A stretch of 64,000 nt of DNA from Paenibacillus oenotherae (GCF_019443105.1 NZ_JAHZIJ010000018.1:1-64000), one strand, 5' to 3'; numbered from the stretch's first letter, positions 8,129 to 16,878 are shown. Notes: generated from the sequence alone by a model not told the origin. Numbers and translations are program-made.

Positions 8129-8623
8129 ATGGGGCGTTTCATAGATAATGAATTAATTAAGCTTGCAGAACAAATGCAGCTTCCGGAGCGGATCGTTCAT
8201 ATGGACGACGTGCCCTGGGTGCCATTCGATGATGGTGCCTGCCATTTCAAGCCGCTGCGCTTTGATTTGGCAACTGGAACATGGATCTATCTGTTCAAAA
8301 TCCAGCGCAACAAAACGTTAAATCCGCATCGGCATACCGGCGGCAGTGTAATCGGCTATAATCTGCAGGGCCGATGGGGCTATACAGGTCGGAATTGGGT
8401 TGCTGAGCCGGGAACATTCATATTCGAGCCGCCTGGTGATATTCATACGCTTGTTACGGAGGATGAAGAGGTGATCGCCTTGTTTATCCTTGGGGGCACG
8501 CTGCAATACTTCGATTCGGATTATGAGTTTATTGGACAGGATGATGTGTTCACAGTGCTGAAGAAATATCGGGATTACTGTACGGCCAATGGCTTGCCTA
8601 TTCGCGAGGATTTGATTTATTGA
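8129..8623 (+). CDS. Cupin protein, 2,4'-dihydroxyacetophenone dioxygenase family
   Basis: 164 residues forming one cupin barrel. Metal-ligand candidates are the two His of NPHRHTGGSV and the His of PPGDIHTLV; the pattern and the RWGYTGRNWVAEPGTFIFEP stretch match the DHAD/acetylacetone-cleaving dioxygenase group. These enzymes use Fe or Zn and oxygen to break carbon-carbon bonds, but many relatives are uncharacterised, so the substrate is open. A GAAGGAGAGG site lies before the ATG. The nucleotidyltransferase gene follows after 12 bases, so the two are probably one operon. Confidence 0.85.
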   Translation: MGRFIDNELIKLAEQMQLPERIVHMDDVPWVPFDDGACHFKPLRFDLATGTWIYLFKIQRNKTLNPHRHTGGSVIGYNLQGRWGYTGRNWVAEPGTFIFEPPGDIHTLVTEDEEVIALFILGGTLQYFDSDYEFIGQDDVFTVLKKYRDYCTANGLPIREDLIY

Positions 8624-8635
8624 TGGAGGTCAAAT

Positions 8636-9232
8636 ATGACGAATGAAGCAGAGAACGCCCGGCTATCTCCTCCGGCTGATTTGCAACTGGAAAACCGATT
8701 CAAGCAATATATTATGAAATATGATGCTTTGATGGAGGATTTGCGGTTAGTGAGAGAGCTGCAGCTGCCGCAATGTTATATAGCAGCCGGCTATATTCGG
8801 AATTATATATGGGACGAGTTGCACGGCTACCAACGCAGAGAGAGGCATAATGATATTGATGTCGTCTATTATGATGCAAGCGAGCAGTCGAAGGAGCGGG
8901 ACGAGGGATTAGAGCAAGCGCTGATCCAGGCAACCGGAAACGGCAAGTGGTCGGTTAAAAATCAAGCGAGGATGCATATCAAGAGCGGCGATCGGCCATA
9001 CCGCTCAACTGCAGATGCACTGAGCAGATGGCCGGAGACCGCAACCGCTGTAGGAGCAAGACTGAACGGGAATGACAGCTTGGAGCTATGCTGTCCCCAT
9101 GGCTTGATCGATTTGTTCGGCATGGTTGTCAGGAGGAGTCCACTCTTCATGGACACCACCTATTATATCGGGCGTGTGAAAGGCAAGGGCTGGCAGGAGC
9201 AATGGCCGCTTCTCACAATCATTGAACAATAA
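8636..9232 (+). CDS. Nucleotidyltransferase-like protein, DUF925 (NTP_transf_6) family
   Basis: 198 residues. The family hallmarks are present: AAGYIRNYIWDELHGY, then HNDIDVVYYD (paired Asp of a nucleotidyltransferase fold), NQARMH, and WPETATAVGARL with the GLIDLFGMVVR region near the end. Biological substrate is unknown for the family. An ATGGAGGTC site precedes the ATG. The gene is convergent with the MBL hydrolase gene, leaving about 20 bases between stops. Confidence 0.85.
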   Translation: MTNEAENARLSPPADLQLENRFKQYIMKYDALMEDLRLVRELQLPQCYIAAGYIRNYIWDELHGYQRRERHNDIDVVYYDASEQSKERDEGLEQALIQATGNGKWSVKNQARMHIKSGDRPYRSTADALSRWPETATAVGARLNGNDSLELCCPHGLIDLFGMVVRRSPLFMDTTYYIGRVKGKGWQEQWPLLTIIEQ

Positions 9233-9253
9233 TTTCCGCTATCGGAATGCTCT

Positions 9254-10012
9254 TCATCCAAGCTCTGCTGCCAGAAACGCGATGCGTTCATTGACGGATT
9301 GTGTGAATAGACCGCCGTGGTAGCAGATGACGGCTTCGATATCATAGACAGCGAGCCTGGACAGGGATCGCCTTGCTTGTTCGATATCGATACACTGCGC
9401 GGGGTCAGGCCCCAGCAGCTGTCCGTCCTGAACGACCATGGCGTCTGCCGCGATTAAGGTCTTGCTTGGCCGGTGGTAGAGGCTGATATGTCCTGGCGTA
9501 TGCCCAGGTGTATCAATGACGATCAGTCCGCCGCCATAAGGCAGCTCCTCCATAGGGGCTACGATTCTATCCACCTTCGCTCTGGGCGGATTCTCAAGCA
9601 CATGCTTGAATGCGCTGCGCCATTCTTCCGGTACTTCCGCCGGGAGAGCGGCCATGGCCAGGGAGATAGAAGCGGGCGTAATTTTTAACAGGGGCCGTTC
9701 TCCTTGAATGTAGGGCTGCTCCAGCCTGCTGGCCAATACTTCGATGGAAGCGGTGGATTCGGCGAGCAGCGTCGGCAGACTGCCGATGTGATCCAGATCC
9801 TGATGTGTAAGGATGATTGTGCCCAGCTTGTCAAAGGCAATCCCGGCCCTCTCCATCTCCCCGAGAATAAGCGGCAATTGTCCGGGGTAGCCGGTATCTA
9901 CCAGAATCGCAGCTTCCTCATCCCAGACTAGCGCAGGATAGATTACTTCTGTTCGGCCCATCATAGAGGCTGATAATTCCAGCATCGTTATTCCTTTGGC
10001 GATATGCATCAT
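9254..10012 (-). CDS. MBL-fold metallo-hydrolase
   Basis: 252 residues of metallo-beta-lactamase fold. The metal motif is LTHQDLDHIGS (HxDxDH variant) near residue 70, and DTPGHTPGHISLY supplies a further His. IAADAMVVQDG gives the bridging Asp. This class includes glyoxalase II-like and other hydrolases; the substrate is unknown. It is a cytosolic protein with no signal peptide. A GAGGG site lies before the ATG at 10012, and a near-consensus sigma-A promoter stands about 100 bases upstream. Confidence 0.88.
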   Translation of the reverse strand: MMHIAKGITMLELSASMMGRTEVIYPALVWDEEAAILVDTGYPGQLPLILGEMERAGIAFDKLGTIILTHQDLDHIGSLPTLLAESTASIEVLASRLEQPYIQGERPLLKITPASISLAMAALPAEVPEEWRSAFKHVLENPPRAKVDRIVAPMEELPYGGGLIVIDTPGHTPGHISLYHRPSKTLIAADAMVVQDGQLLGPDPAQCIDIEQARRSLSRLAVYDIEAVICYHGGLFTQSVNERIAFLAAELG

Positions 10013-10116
10013 TCTTATCCCTCATCTCGTTAGGCAGCTGTCGTCTGGACATGCCCAAATCATAACGAGACTTATACTATCAAAGGATCAGAGTATTGTA
10101 AATACGTAAATAAATT

Positions 10117-10145
10117 ATTATAACACAAATAAATATTTTTGTCAA
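10117..10145 (-). promoter_or_regulatory. Sigma-A promoter of the MBL hydrolase gene
   Basis: On the minus strand TTGACA and TATAAT are separated by exactly 17 bases in a very AT-rich stretch. Both hexamers match the consensus perfectly. The leader to the ATG at 10012 is about 95 bases. Confidence 0.75.
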
Positions 10146-10268
10146 TATAAATTTCGCAGACTTTAAACGGATAGCAGACGCACCTGGTGGAATCACAGTC
10201 CCACTAATGACGGTACAGGAAGTCTGGCCGAACGTGATAAGTCTGTTGAAGAAGAATGGAGGGCAACG

Positions 10269-11138
10269 ATGAAGAAGATCGCCTGCATCTGGCTGTTATT
10301 GATTCTGCTCGTTGGTTGTATGAAAGATCAAGCTAATGACACAGCCAAAGGGGATGAGCCGAGCAAAACCGAGCCTGTCGTGCATGTTGTGGATACTGCC
10401 AAATTAACCGATGCTTTCGGCTTCGCCAATGCTGCGGGGGATCGCATTATTATGTCTGGGCATGAACGCTCGCAAATGGATAAGGTATCCAAGCTCAATA
10501 AGGCCATTGGCGAGAATGGGAAGGTGCTGCCGCTGCGTTTTCTGGAATGGCAGGAGGGCAATGAGAGCTCCAGTGGAAGAGATATGGCTCATAATTTCGC
10601 AAATTTAAGCGGATTTGTGTTTGCGGTGGATAAAGGATCAGCCGAGCAGGATGAGACGTACTATTTGGTTGATGGCAATGAAGTGGATGTAGAAGCGCTC
10701 CTACCTGTTAAGGGGCCGAATGGAGCCGCAGTTGCGGAAGAGGTTAAAGGAGCTGTAGCAAAGGCCAAGGACAGAGCGGTTAGCGGCATATGGAATCTCG
10801 CCGGGTTCGGCACGGGAGAACAGCTGTATTTGGCTCAGTTCGAGAGAAGAGATAAGGACATGCTGTTCAGCCTTGTTCTGAAACGGGATGAATCTCTTGT
10901 GTTTATGGACTATCCTGCAGTATTGGAAGATGAGACGTCGGTATGGCGGGTAGATGATGGCGGTGAAGTGAGCCCGGATATGTTCTCGATCCTGTTCGCG
11001 GCCAAGACAACGAGCGGGCTCGTTCTCGGGGTAGAATGGCTGGGCGCGGAAGGGACGAACGCCTTTCTGCTGCTGGAGAAAGGGAATCAATTCAAGGAAT
11101 CGGAATTCCGTTATTATCGGTACACCTATCCAATGTAG
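10269..11138 (+). CDS. Putative lipoprotein, unknown function
   Basis: 289 residues. The N terminus MKKIACIWLLLILLVGC is a lipoprotein signal with lipobox LVGC, so the mature protein should be anchored on the outer face of the membrane. The rest is a soluble, mixed alpha/beta, acidic domain with no motif I recognise. A GGAGGGC site precedes the ATG. It opens a three-gene run (lipoprotein, phosphotransferase-like, lipoprotein) with gaps of 33 and 6 bases, probably one transcription unit. Confidence 0.8.
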   Translation: MKKIACIWLLLILLVGCMKDQANDTAKGDEPSKTEPVVHVVDTAKLTDAFGFANAAGDRIIMSGHERSQMDKVSKLNKAIGENGKVLPLRFLEWQEGNESSSGRDMAHNFANLSGFVFAVDKGSAEQDETYYLVDGNEVDVEALLPVKGPNGAAVAEEVKGAVAKAKDRAVSGIWNLAGFGTGEQLYLAQFERRDKDMLFSLVLKRDESLVFMDYPAVLEDETSVWRVDDGGEVSPDMFSILFAAKTTSGLVLGVEWLGAEGTNAFLLLEKGNQFKESEFRYYRYTYPM

Positions 11139-11171
11139 CAGCTGCACACCGATACTAGGAGGAGTAGTCAT

Positions 11172-12179
11172 ATGGATGAGCTGATGGAGGAGTTATTGAG
11201 AGGCTATACGGATGAAGCGATTGATACGATCGACGCCGTTCCGTTCGGTCTCACCAATTATTCACGCATTGTGACGATTGACAAGAAGAAGTATGTAGCC
11301 AGAATCTATGATCGCTATTCCAAAAGCCTGGACAGGCTGAACGATGAAATTCGGTTGCTTGACTATTTGGAGGACTGCTCACTAAGCTTTGATGTTCCGG
11401 CATTTCTGCCTGCACGCGATGGCGAGAAGTATAGCCGGCTCTCGAACGGTCAATATGGAACGATGGTTCGTTTCATCGAGGGCGAACCGCCTGATCTGAG
11501 CCTGTCGGCGCATGTAAGCGAGTATGGGAGAAGCATCGGGGAGATTTCCGCCGCTCTTCTGAGCTTCTCTCAGCCAGTGGAACAGCAAGAACAGGGGCAG
11601 CAGCTGCGATTCTATCTTCTGAATAGTCTGCACCCGTTAAGCAATGAGCAATCGGTTGATCAATTTGTCCAGCATCCTCCGTTCGAGATTGATCGCGGGC
11701 AGCTCCTTATCTTCGTTCAAAGTTTGAGCGAGGTGCGGAGCTCTACGGCCTGGTTTGAGCGTTTGCCGATGGGGCTCGTGCATCATGACCTGTTGATCTT
11801 CAATCTGCTGATAGGCAGTGACGGGAAGATGAAGGGCATATTGGATTACGATTTTGCCTCCTATGATGTTCGGGCCCTTGAGCTCGCGATCTGCATCAAT
11901 CATTTGCTGCAAGCACGGGACGGCTCTCTGGCTCCAGTGAAGCTTTTTGTCCAGGAATACAGGCAATTTATTACGTTGACGGCGGAGGAAATGGAGAGCA
12001 TCCCGCAGCTTATGCGGATGTACTACACGGCATTGCTCTGCATCTATATCGGACAGTATGATTCCGGAAGGGATATCGTCCAATATTTTGCCTTTATCCT
12101 GAATCAATTGGTCACAAGAAGGGATTGGCTGAAGACGAATGAGCAGGAACTGATCGCTATTCTGAAGGGCAGGGGATGA
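11172..12179 (+). CDS. Phosphotransferase, APH/choline-kinase-like fold
   Basis: 335 residues. The catalytic loop VHHDLLIFNLLI (HxDxxxxN type) and the metal site LDYDFASYD place it in the aminoglycoside phosphotransferase/homoserine kinase-like superfamily. The N-lobe begins with PFGLTNYSRIV and a KKYVARIYDR strand, giving a candidate ATP-binding Lys or Arg. In-family substrates range from antibiotics to small metabolites and spore-coat kinases, so none is assigned. A GGAGGAG site lies before the ATG. It sits between two lipoprotein genes, so an envelope link is possible but unproved. Confidence 0.85.
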   Translation: MDELMEELLRGYTDEAIDTIDAVPFGLTNYSRIVTIDKKKYVARIYDRYSKSLDRLNDEIRLLDYLEDCSLSFDVPAFLPARDGEKYSRLSNGQYGTMVRFIEGEPPDLSLSAHVSEYGRSIGEISAALLSFSQPVEQQEQGQQLRFYLLNSLHPLSNEQSVDQFVQHPPFEIDRGQLLIFVQSLSEVRSSTAWFERLPMGLVHHDLLIFNLLIGSDGKMKGILDYDFASYDVRALELAICINHLLQARDGSLAPVKLFVQEYRQFITLTAEEMESIPQLMRMYYTALLCIYIGQYDSGRDIVQYFAFILNQLVTRRDWLKTNEQELIAILKGRG

Positions 12180-12185
12180 TCGCTT

Positions 12186-13205
12186 ATGAGAAAATGGGGT
12201 TTGACGGCATTCCTGTTATTGACCGCCGGGATTTTATTGCTGGCAGGCTGCTCGAACGAAACGGAGACCACGCCCGCAGCGAAGGCCGATAACGTGGCAG
12301 ACGGGAGCGGTAACGAGCAGAACAAAACCGCTGGTATGCCTGCCAAAGGGCAGGATGAAGCCGCTGGGCAGCCCGACAAGGACAAAACCGTTGGTCAATC
12401 GGACAATGGACAGGACAAAGCCGTTGATCAGCCTGCCAAAGTAGCGGATAAAGCCGTTAGTCAACCCGCCATTGGGGAAGTGGCCCCAGCCGCGCCGGCT
12501 TTTGATGTCCCGAGCGATGTGCTTGACAAGGTTACGGAGGAGATGAAGGGATTTATAGCCCTGATCCGGGACAAGAAGATTGAGCCGCTGCTGCAGAAAA
12601 CGATTGCGCTTAATGCTGAATACGGGCCGGAGCTTCACGATATCGGGAAGGATGGCATAGAGCGTGCCCTGGCTGGACTGGAATATGAGATCGATCTTGA
12701 CAGTATCGAGGCCCGGTTAGCGAATGTTTCTTCTTCTCATGAGTCGGGGATGTATCAGCTTGGTTTTTCGATTCACGGTACCAAAGATGGCAAGGCGGCA
12801 GCATTCACAGATTTGGAAGATATGATCCATATGACGTATATTGCAGCTGCGCCTTTAACATCTTCATCATCTATAACGCTGAACTGGAATTACTTCAGGT
12901 ATTTTCCCTACAACGCTGGACTGCTGAATGCCTACATCAATGCAATTAAGGCAAGAGACACGGCAAAAATTGCCGACGTGATGACAGTAGACGATCTCAT
13001 CTACACAGAAGCTAAAGCTAAAAAAATAATAGCGATGTATGATTTGTTTTTCGACCGGGATCTGGATTCCCTAAGTGTGGCCTACAACGGTGATTGGGAA
13101 TATGTCATTCAAGATGCTCATAATAATGCCCATAAGGTTGCTATTATTTTCGGAGACGGACTCATGGGAATTGTTGATGAATTTGCGCCGAGTGCCTATA
13201 ATTAA
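12186..13205 (+). CDS. Putative lipoprotein with a repetitive linker
   Basis: 339 residues. The lipoprotein signal ends in LLLAGC. Residues 40-100 form a degenerate repeat of roughly 12-13 residues (AGQPDKDKTVGQSDNGQDKA and relatives) rich in Gln, Asp and Lys, probably a flexible tether through the cell wall. The C-terminal 230 residues are a globular domain containing two related segments (each about FIALIRDKKIEPLL... and YINAIKARDTAKIADVM...), perhaps a duplicated NTF2-like or stalk domain. Function unknown. It ends the three-gene cluster. Confidence 0.78.
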   Translation: MRKWGLTAFLLLTAGILLLAGCSNETETTPAAKADNVADGSGNEQNKTAGMPAKGQDEAAGQPDKDKTVGQSDNGQDKAVDQPAKVADKAVSQPAIGEVAPAAPAFDVPSDVLDKVTEEMKGFIALIRDKKIEPLLQKTIALNAEYGPELHDIGKDGIERALAGLEYEIDLDSIEARLANVSSSHESGMYQLGFSIHGTKDGKAAAFTDLEDMIHMTYIAAAPLTSSSSITLNWNYFRYFPYNAGLLNAYINAIKARDTAKIADVMTVDDLIYTEAKAKKIIAMYDLFFDRDLDSLSVAYNGDWEYVIQDAHNNAHKVAIIFGDGLMGIVDEFAPSAYN

Positions 13206-13333
13206 CGTGGTGGTAATATGTCTTTATAGCTGTTAAGATAGGATGAAAGTACCGATCATGCAAACGTTCTTGAGCGAGCAATCTTCGTTTGCGGCTAAAT
13301 AATGTGACACCGGGTTGGAGATGAAGGGAACTC

Positions 13334-13777
13334 ATGGCGGAGAATAATACGGTTAAACAGATGATTGACATTATGTCCCGGAGCGGATGGCGGATAACGG
13401 AGCAGCGCCGGACTTTGGCGGAGATTTTTGCGAAGAGTGACGGCTATTTATCACCCAAAGATGTCTATGACCAGATGACCAACCAATATCCTAGTGTAAG
13501 CTTCGATACGGTGTATCGCAATTTGCGGCTGCTGAGCGAGATGGGGGCACTGGAGCAGTTTTATTTTATGGATGGCGGTCTGAAATTCCGTGGAAGCTGC
13601 CTGTCCCATCACCATCATCATTTGATCTGCATCAACTGCGAGAAGACGCTCACCTTCGACTATTGTCCGATGGAGCAAACGTTGGAGCTGCCGGGCAGCT
13701 TCAAAATCGTCAATCACCGTTTCGAGGTGTACGGTGTGTGCGAGCAGTGTCAGAATGAATCCGGCAAGGATGTTTAG
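13334..13777 (+). CDS. zur: Zur-type zinc uptake repressor (Fur family)
   Basis: 147 residues. An N-terminal winged helix carries SFDTVYRNLRLL, followed by the HHHHHLICINCEKTL metal region and a final YGVCEQC. The CxxC pairs form the structural zinc site, and the His cluster is part of the sensory site. The length and motif order fit Bacillus Zur better than Fur or PerR; this subfamily choice is inference. It would repress zinc acquisition genes when zinc is plentiful. Two Zur-box-like sites lie 1.6 kb downstream in front of zagA. An AAGGGAA site precedes the ATG and a strong terminator follows the stop directly. Confidence 0.85.
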   Translation: MAENNTVKQMIDIMSRSGWRITEQRRTLAEIFAKSDGYLSPKDVYDQMTNQYPSVSFDTVYRNLRLLSEMGALEQFYFMDGGLKFRGSCLSHHHHHLICINCEKTLTFDYCPMEQTLELPGSFKIVNHRFEVYGVCEQCQNESGKDV

Positions 13778-13800
13778 AGGGCGACGAGCCCTCTTTTTTT
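13776..13800 (+). terminator. Rho-independent terminator of zur
   Basis: AGAGGGC pairs with GCCCTCT over a five-base loop and is followed by seven T. The stem begins in the TAG stop codon of zur, so the Calx-beta gene downstream has separate transcription. Confidence 0.9.
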
Positions 13801-13862
13801 ATGCCTGCGTAAGGGGAGCACATTAGGGTGTCCCGACGATGGATATAATAGTAAAATAATCC

Positions 13863-13906
13863 TTGACACACCATTTGTGGTAGATTACGATACGAAATGT
13901 ATCGTA
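13863..13906 (+). promoter_or_regulatory. Promoter with overlapping palindromic operator (Calx-beta gene 1)
   Basis: TTGACA (13863-13868) and TACGAT (13886-13891) are 17 bases apart. A palindrome ACGATACGAAATGTATCGT, with perfect seven-base arms and a five-base centre (13887-13905), covers the -10 element. Its core GATACGAnnTGTATC recurs in front of the second Calx-beta gene at 54110. This arrangement fits a dimeric repressor; the regulator is not identified. Confidence 0.7.
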
Positions 13907-13934
13907 TATCATTGTAAATGGAGGAGAGTTGCAC

Positions 13935-15191
13935 ATGAAGCATAATGCCGGAAAAGGGAGGACAGCACTGCGATTCAGAAGGTTTATGGCGTGTCTGCTG
14001 GTGGCGGTATCGTTAGTGTTGACCATTTCTCAAGGAGCCGCGATGGCAGCAGAAAATTCAGCGGCTTCAGTAACAGGGGGACTGAAAGCTCCGAATGATG
14101 CTTTTAGTTTCGGCTATGTCGTTAGTTCATATATGACTATTCTAGCGGATCCAGGTTATGTTGATGTCCCGGTATTTCGTTGGGGCAATATAAGAGGAGA
14201 GGCTCGAATCGATTATAAAACGGAGGATATTACAGCGATCGCGGGAATTGATTACACTGCGACCAGCGGAACACTCCTATTCGGAGACGGGGAATGGAAG
14301 AAAATCATTCGGGTTCCGCTTAGTTATGAGAACTGCTGCGGTGATCGAATGTTTAGGCTCAAGCTCTTCGATCCTGTTACGCGAAAAGTTCAAACCTTCA
14401 TCGATTTTGAGATTTTAAGATCCGGTCCGGATGAGAGCTATCCCAGCATTTTTTCTGTATTTAGCGGGCCCTGCATGTTTTTTCATTGGGCTTCCGGGTG
14501 TTCAACGTTTAACGAGGGTCAGGATGTGTCATTCCGTATTTTCCTTACCAAGCCTACAACAACCAGAGCGACTGTAGATTATACGATAACCAGTGATTCT
14601 GCGACTGCGGGAGCGGATTATACAGGGCCTACAAGCGGTACGGCGGTGATTGAGAGCGGTTTGTCGGAGACGGAGGTTATTATCCCTCTAGTTCTTGACG
14701 GTATTGAAGAAGGTATGGAGTCGCTTACGATCACGCTCTCCAATCCTACTGGCAATACGAGTCTGGAATGGGAGAATGAAATCAGTGCTACGGTTGAAAT
14801 TAGGGATATGCCAGCTCCCAATGTCGTGAATTTTAAGCAGCCCGTTTATTACGTGATCGAAGAATCCGGGTGGGCAGAGGTTGAAGTGGTGCGTGAAGAT
14901 ACGAAGGGGGAGTATTTTGTCGAATATTTAATATTCCCGAATACGGCGATCTATGATAAGGATATTAAAAGAAGCGACTCTATCTATAATAGAGGCTACA
15001 GAGGTTCTTTCATATTCGAGGATGGACAAGCGAGTGCAAAATTGAGAATTGAGCTTGTCGATGATGCGTTGAAGGAGTATCGGGAATCGTTCGGGGTTGT
15101 GCTGTTCTCAGACTATGGCCTTATTCGATCGAGCGATATCTATATGACTGAGGTTGTTATTTATGATAAGGATCATTTGCCGAGCAGCTAG
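13935..15191 (+). CDS. Secreted Calx-beta domain protein
   Basis: About 418 residues. A long basic signal peptide with a VAVSLVLTISQGAAMA core is followed by about three Calx-beta-like domains (roughly residues 40-150, 160-280 and 290-410). Typical signatures are ATSGTLLFGDGEWKKIIRVP, AGADYTGPTSGTAVIESG and LSNPTG. Calx-beta domains bind calcium or act in adhesion; nothing here shows an enzymatic part. It has no LPXTG or S-layer anchor, so it is probably released or wall-associated. GGAGGAG before the ATG at 13935 decides the start over an upstream in-frame TTG. Its C-terminal VVIYDKDH matches the second Calx-beta protein at 54147. Confidence 0.85.
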   Translation: MKHNAGKGRTALRFRRFMACLLVAVSLVLTISQGAAMAAENSAASVTGGLKAPNDAFSFGYVVSSYMTILADPGYVDVPVFRWGNIRGEARIDYKTEDITAIAGIDYTATSGTLLFGDGEWKKIIRVPLSYENCCGDRMFRLKLFDPVTRKVQTFIDFEILRSGPDESYPSIFSVFSGPCMFFHWASGCSTFNEGQDVSFRIFLTKPTTTRATVDYTITSDSATAGADYTGPTSGTAVIESGLSETEVIIPLVLDGIEEGMESLTITLSNPTGNTSLEWENEISATVEIRDMPAPNVVNFKQPVYYVIEESGWAEVEVVREDTKGEYFVEYLIFPNTAIYDKDIKRSDSIYNRGYRGSFIFEDGQASAKLRIELVDDALKEYRESFGVVLFSDYGLIRSSDIYMTEVVIYDKDHLPSS

Positions 15192-15222
15192 CAGTATACG
15201 TTCGGGGGATTGATGACGAAAG

Positions 15223-15275
15223 AGGGACTTATGAGCTTCAGGCCGGATGCAGGGTTTGAAGCTGCGTAAGTCCCT
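15223..15275 (+). terminator. Long hairpin after the Calx-beta gene
   Basis: AGGGACTTA pairs with TAAGTCCCT and an inner AGCTTCA pairs with TGAAGCT. The long stem lies 30 bases after the stop, followed only by TATTC, so a terminator or mRNA-stabilising role is likely. Confidence 0.6.
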
Positions 15276-15365
15276 TATTCATGTGCACAAGGGAAGTACG
15301 GATGGTAGCAAAGCGGAGGAGAGGGGTTGACAGAAGAGACGGCATGCGGGTATTCTTGATTAATA

Positions 15366-15376
15366 GTAATTATTAC
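15366..15376 (+). promoter_or_regulatory. Zur-box-like operator 1
   Basis: GTAATTATTAC is a perfect 5-1-5 palindrome matching the core of the Bacillus Zur box (TCGTAATnATTACGA). It lies 95 bases before the zagA start. A CCGGTTC/GAGCCGG hairpin (15386-15403) lies between it and the second site. Confidence 0.65.
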
Positions 15377-15425
15377 ATTTAAAATCCGGTTCATTCGAGC
15401 CGGGTTTATTGTTTGGTGTTTAATC

Positions 15426-15436
15426 GTAAAATTTAC
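15426..15436 (+). promoter_or_regulatory. Zur-box-like operator 2
   Basis: GTAAAATTTAC, preceded by TC, is a 5-1-5 palindrome resembling the Zur box, exactly 60 bases after the first site and just upstream of the zagA ribosome site. It could block transcription by cooperating with the first site. Confidence 0.5.
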
Positions 15437-15460
15437 TAAAGTAAAAAAGAGGTGCTTACA

Positions 15461-16672
15461 ATGAACGGACATCAATTGCCTGTCACCGTATTGAGCGGTT
15501 ATTTGGGAGCGGGGAAAACAACGGTGCTCAATCATGTGCTGAACAATCGCGATGGGCTGAAGGTCGCGGTTATCGTGAATGATTTGAGCGAGGTTAATAT
15601 GGATGCCGAGTTGATCAAGGATGGCGGCGGCCTGTCCAGAACGAATGAGACGCTGGTAGAGATGTCCAACGGCTGCATCTGCTGTACGCTGCGTGAGGAT
15701 CTGCTGCGGGAGGTGGAGCGGCTCGCCAAGGAGAACCGGTTCGATTATATTCTGATCGAATCAACGGGTGTAGGCGAGCCGATTCCAGTCGCGCAGACCT
15801 TCTCTTACATCGATGAGGAGCATGGCATCGATCTGACGGCGTTCTGCCGTCTGGATTGCATGGTTACAGTAGTTGATGCATACCGGTTCTGGCATGATTA
15901 TTCATCAGGCGAGACACTGCTGGATCGAAGTCAGGCGGTAGATGGGGCAGATACACGCGAGGTGGTCGATCTGCTCATTGACCAGATCGAATTCTGTGAT
16001 GTGCTGCTGCTGAATAAATGTGATATGGTGGATGAGGAAGAGCTTGCCGAGCTTGAGGGTGTGCTTCGCAAGCTGCAGCCGAGGGCGAAGCTCATCCGCA
16101 CGGAGCGGGGTAATGTGGCTCCGGCTGAAATTTTGAACACAGGCTTGTTTAATTTCGATGAAGCGAGCGAATCTGCAGGCTGGATACAGGAGATGGAGAA
16201 GCCTGCCCATACGCCGGAGACGGAGGAATATGGCATTGCCTCCTTCGTATACGAGCGGAACAAGCCTTTTCATCCGGAGCGGCTTATGCGCTGGATGCAG
16301 GATTGGCCGGCCGAGATTGTCCGCGCCAAGGGGACGGTATGGCTTGCGACGCGGCATGCGCATGCGCAGAGCTTGAGCCAGGCAGGGCCATCCATCCAAT
16401 TCGGCCCAGCCGGCTATTGGATCGCAGCGTTGCCGCAGGAGGAGCAGACGGCTCTGCTGCAGGAGGAGCCTGAATTGACCAGGACATGGCATCCCGACCA
16501 TGGCGACCGGATCAACAGGATTGTCTTTATCGGTATTGAGATGAATCAGCCGCAATTGACCGCCAGTCTGGATGCCTGTCTTCTGAACGATGCAGAGATG
16601 AAGGGAGACCTCAGCCTGCTGCGGGATGAATTTCCGAATGCGGTCGGGGAACCGGAGGAGGTTTTGCACTAA
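15461..16672 (+). CDS. zagA: ZagA/YciC-type COG0523 zinc GTPase metallochaperone
   Basis: 403 residues. Walker A is LSGYLGAGKTTVLNHVL, the invariant metal motif is GCICCTLRED, and the G4 motif is LLNKCDMVD. A CobW C-terminal domain follows (residues about 260-400). The sequence pattern with ESTGVGEPIPVAQTFSYIDE is that of Bacillus ZagA, which delivers zinc to FolE-type enzymes under zinc starvation. The ATG at 15461 has an AGAGGTG site; an upstream GTG in frame has none. Two Zur-box-like sites upstream and zur nearby support zinc control. Confidence 0.92.
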   Translation: MNGHQLPVTVLSGYLGAGKTTVLNHVLNNRDGLKVAVIVNDLSEVNMDAELIKDGGGLSRTNETLVEMSNGCICCTLREDLLREVERLAKENRFDYILIESTGVGEPIPVAQTFSYIDEEHGIDLTAFCRLDCMVTVVDAYRFWHDYSSGETLLDRSQAVDGADTREVVDLLIDQIEFCDVLLLNKCDMVDEEELAELEGVLRKLQPRAKLIRTERGNVAPAEILNTGLFNFDEASESAGWIQEMEKPAHTPETEEYGIASFVYERNKPFHPERLMRWMQDWPAEIVRAKGTVWLATRHAHAQSLSQAGPSIQFGPAGYWIAALPQEEQTALLQEEPELTRTWHPDHGDRINRIVFIGIEMNQPQLTASLDACLLNDAEMKGDLSLLRDEFPNAVGEPEEVLH

Positions 16673-16696
16673 GCTCGCGGCAGTGACGGGGGAAGA

Positions 16697-16878
16697 AGCC
16701 TGCGAATGTGCATGAATTTTGGTTACAAGGCGCCATTTTGGTACAATTCCTGCGATCGTGCATGAATTTAAGGAAGAATCGGCCGATAAGGGGAAACAAA
16801 GGTGAAATTCCTGCACTCTGGCAGGCATTTCACCTTTGTCGGGCCAAAAACTAAAAATAAATGCCGTTTCGCATGTTT
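16697..16878. repeat. Dispersed intergenic palindromic element, copy A
   Basis: Arms of the type CCTGCGnnnGTGCA or CCTGCnnnnnnGCAGG begin at 16699, 16749, 16810 and (degenerate) 16864: steps of 50, 61 and 54. The third arm sits in a near-perfect hairpin from 16796 to 16839 (ACAAAGGTGAAAT against ATTTCACCTTTGT). It fills most of the 420-base gap between zagA and the SRPBCC gene; the rest of the gap shows no gene. The same layout recurs at 30879, 53617 and 63631. Confidence 0.85.

Noticed and set aside
10703-10718. GTTAAGGGGCCGAAT resembling the IS256 end region at 187-202
   Set aside because: It lies inside an intact lipoprotein gene, with no other IS sequence around it; chance similarity.
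13503-13520. CGATACGGTGTATCG palindrome in zur, similar to the Calx-beta operator
   Set aside because: It encodes the conserved FDTVYRN helix of Fur-family proteins and has a three-base, not five-base, centre.
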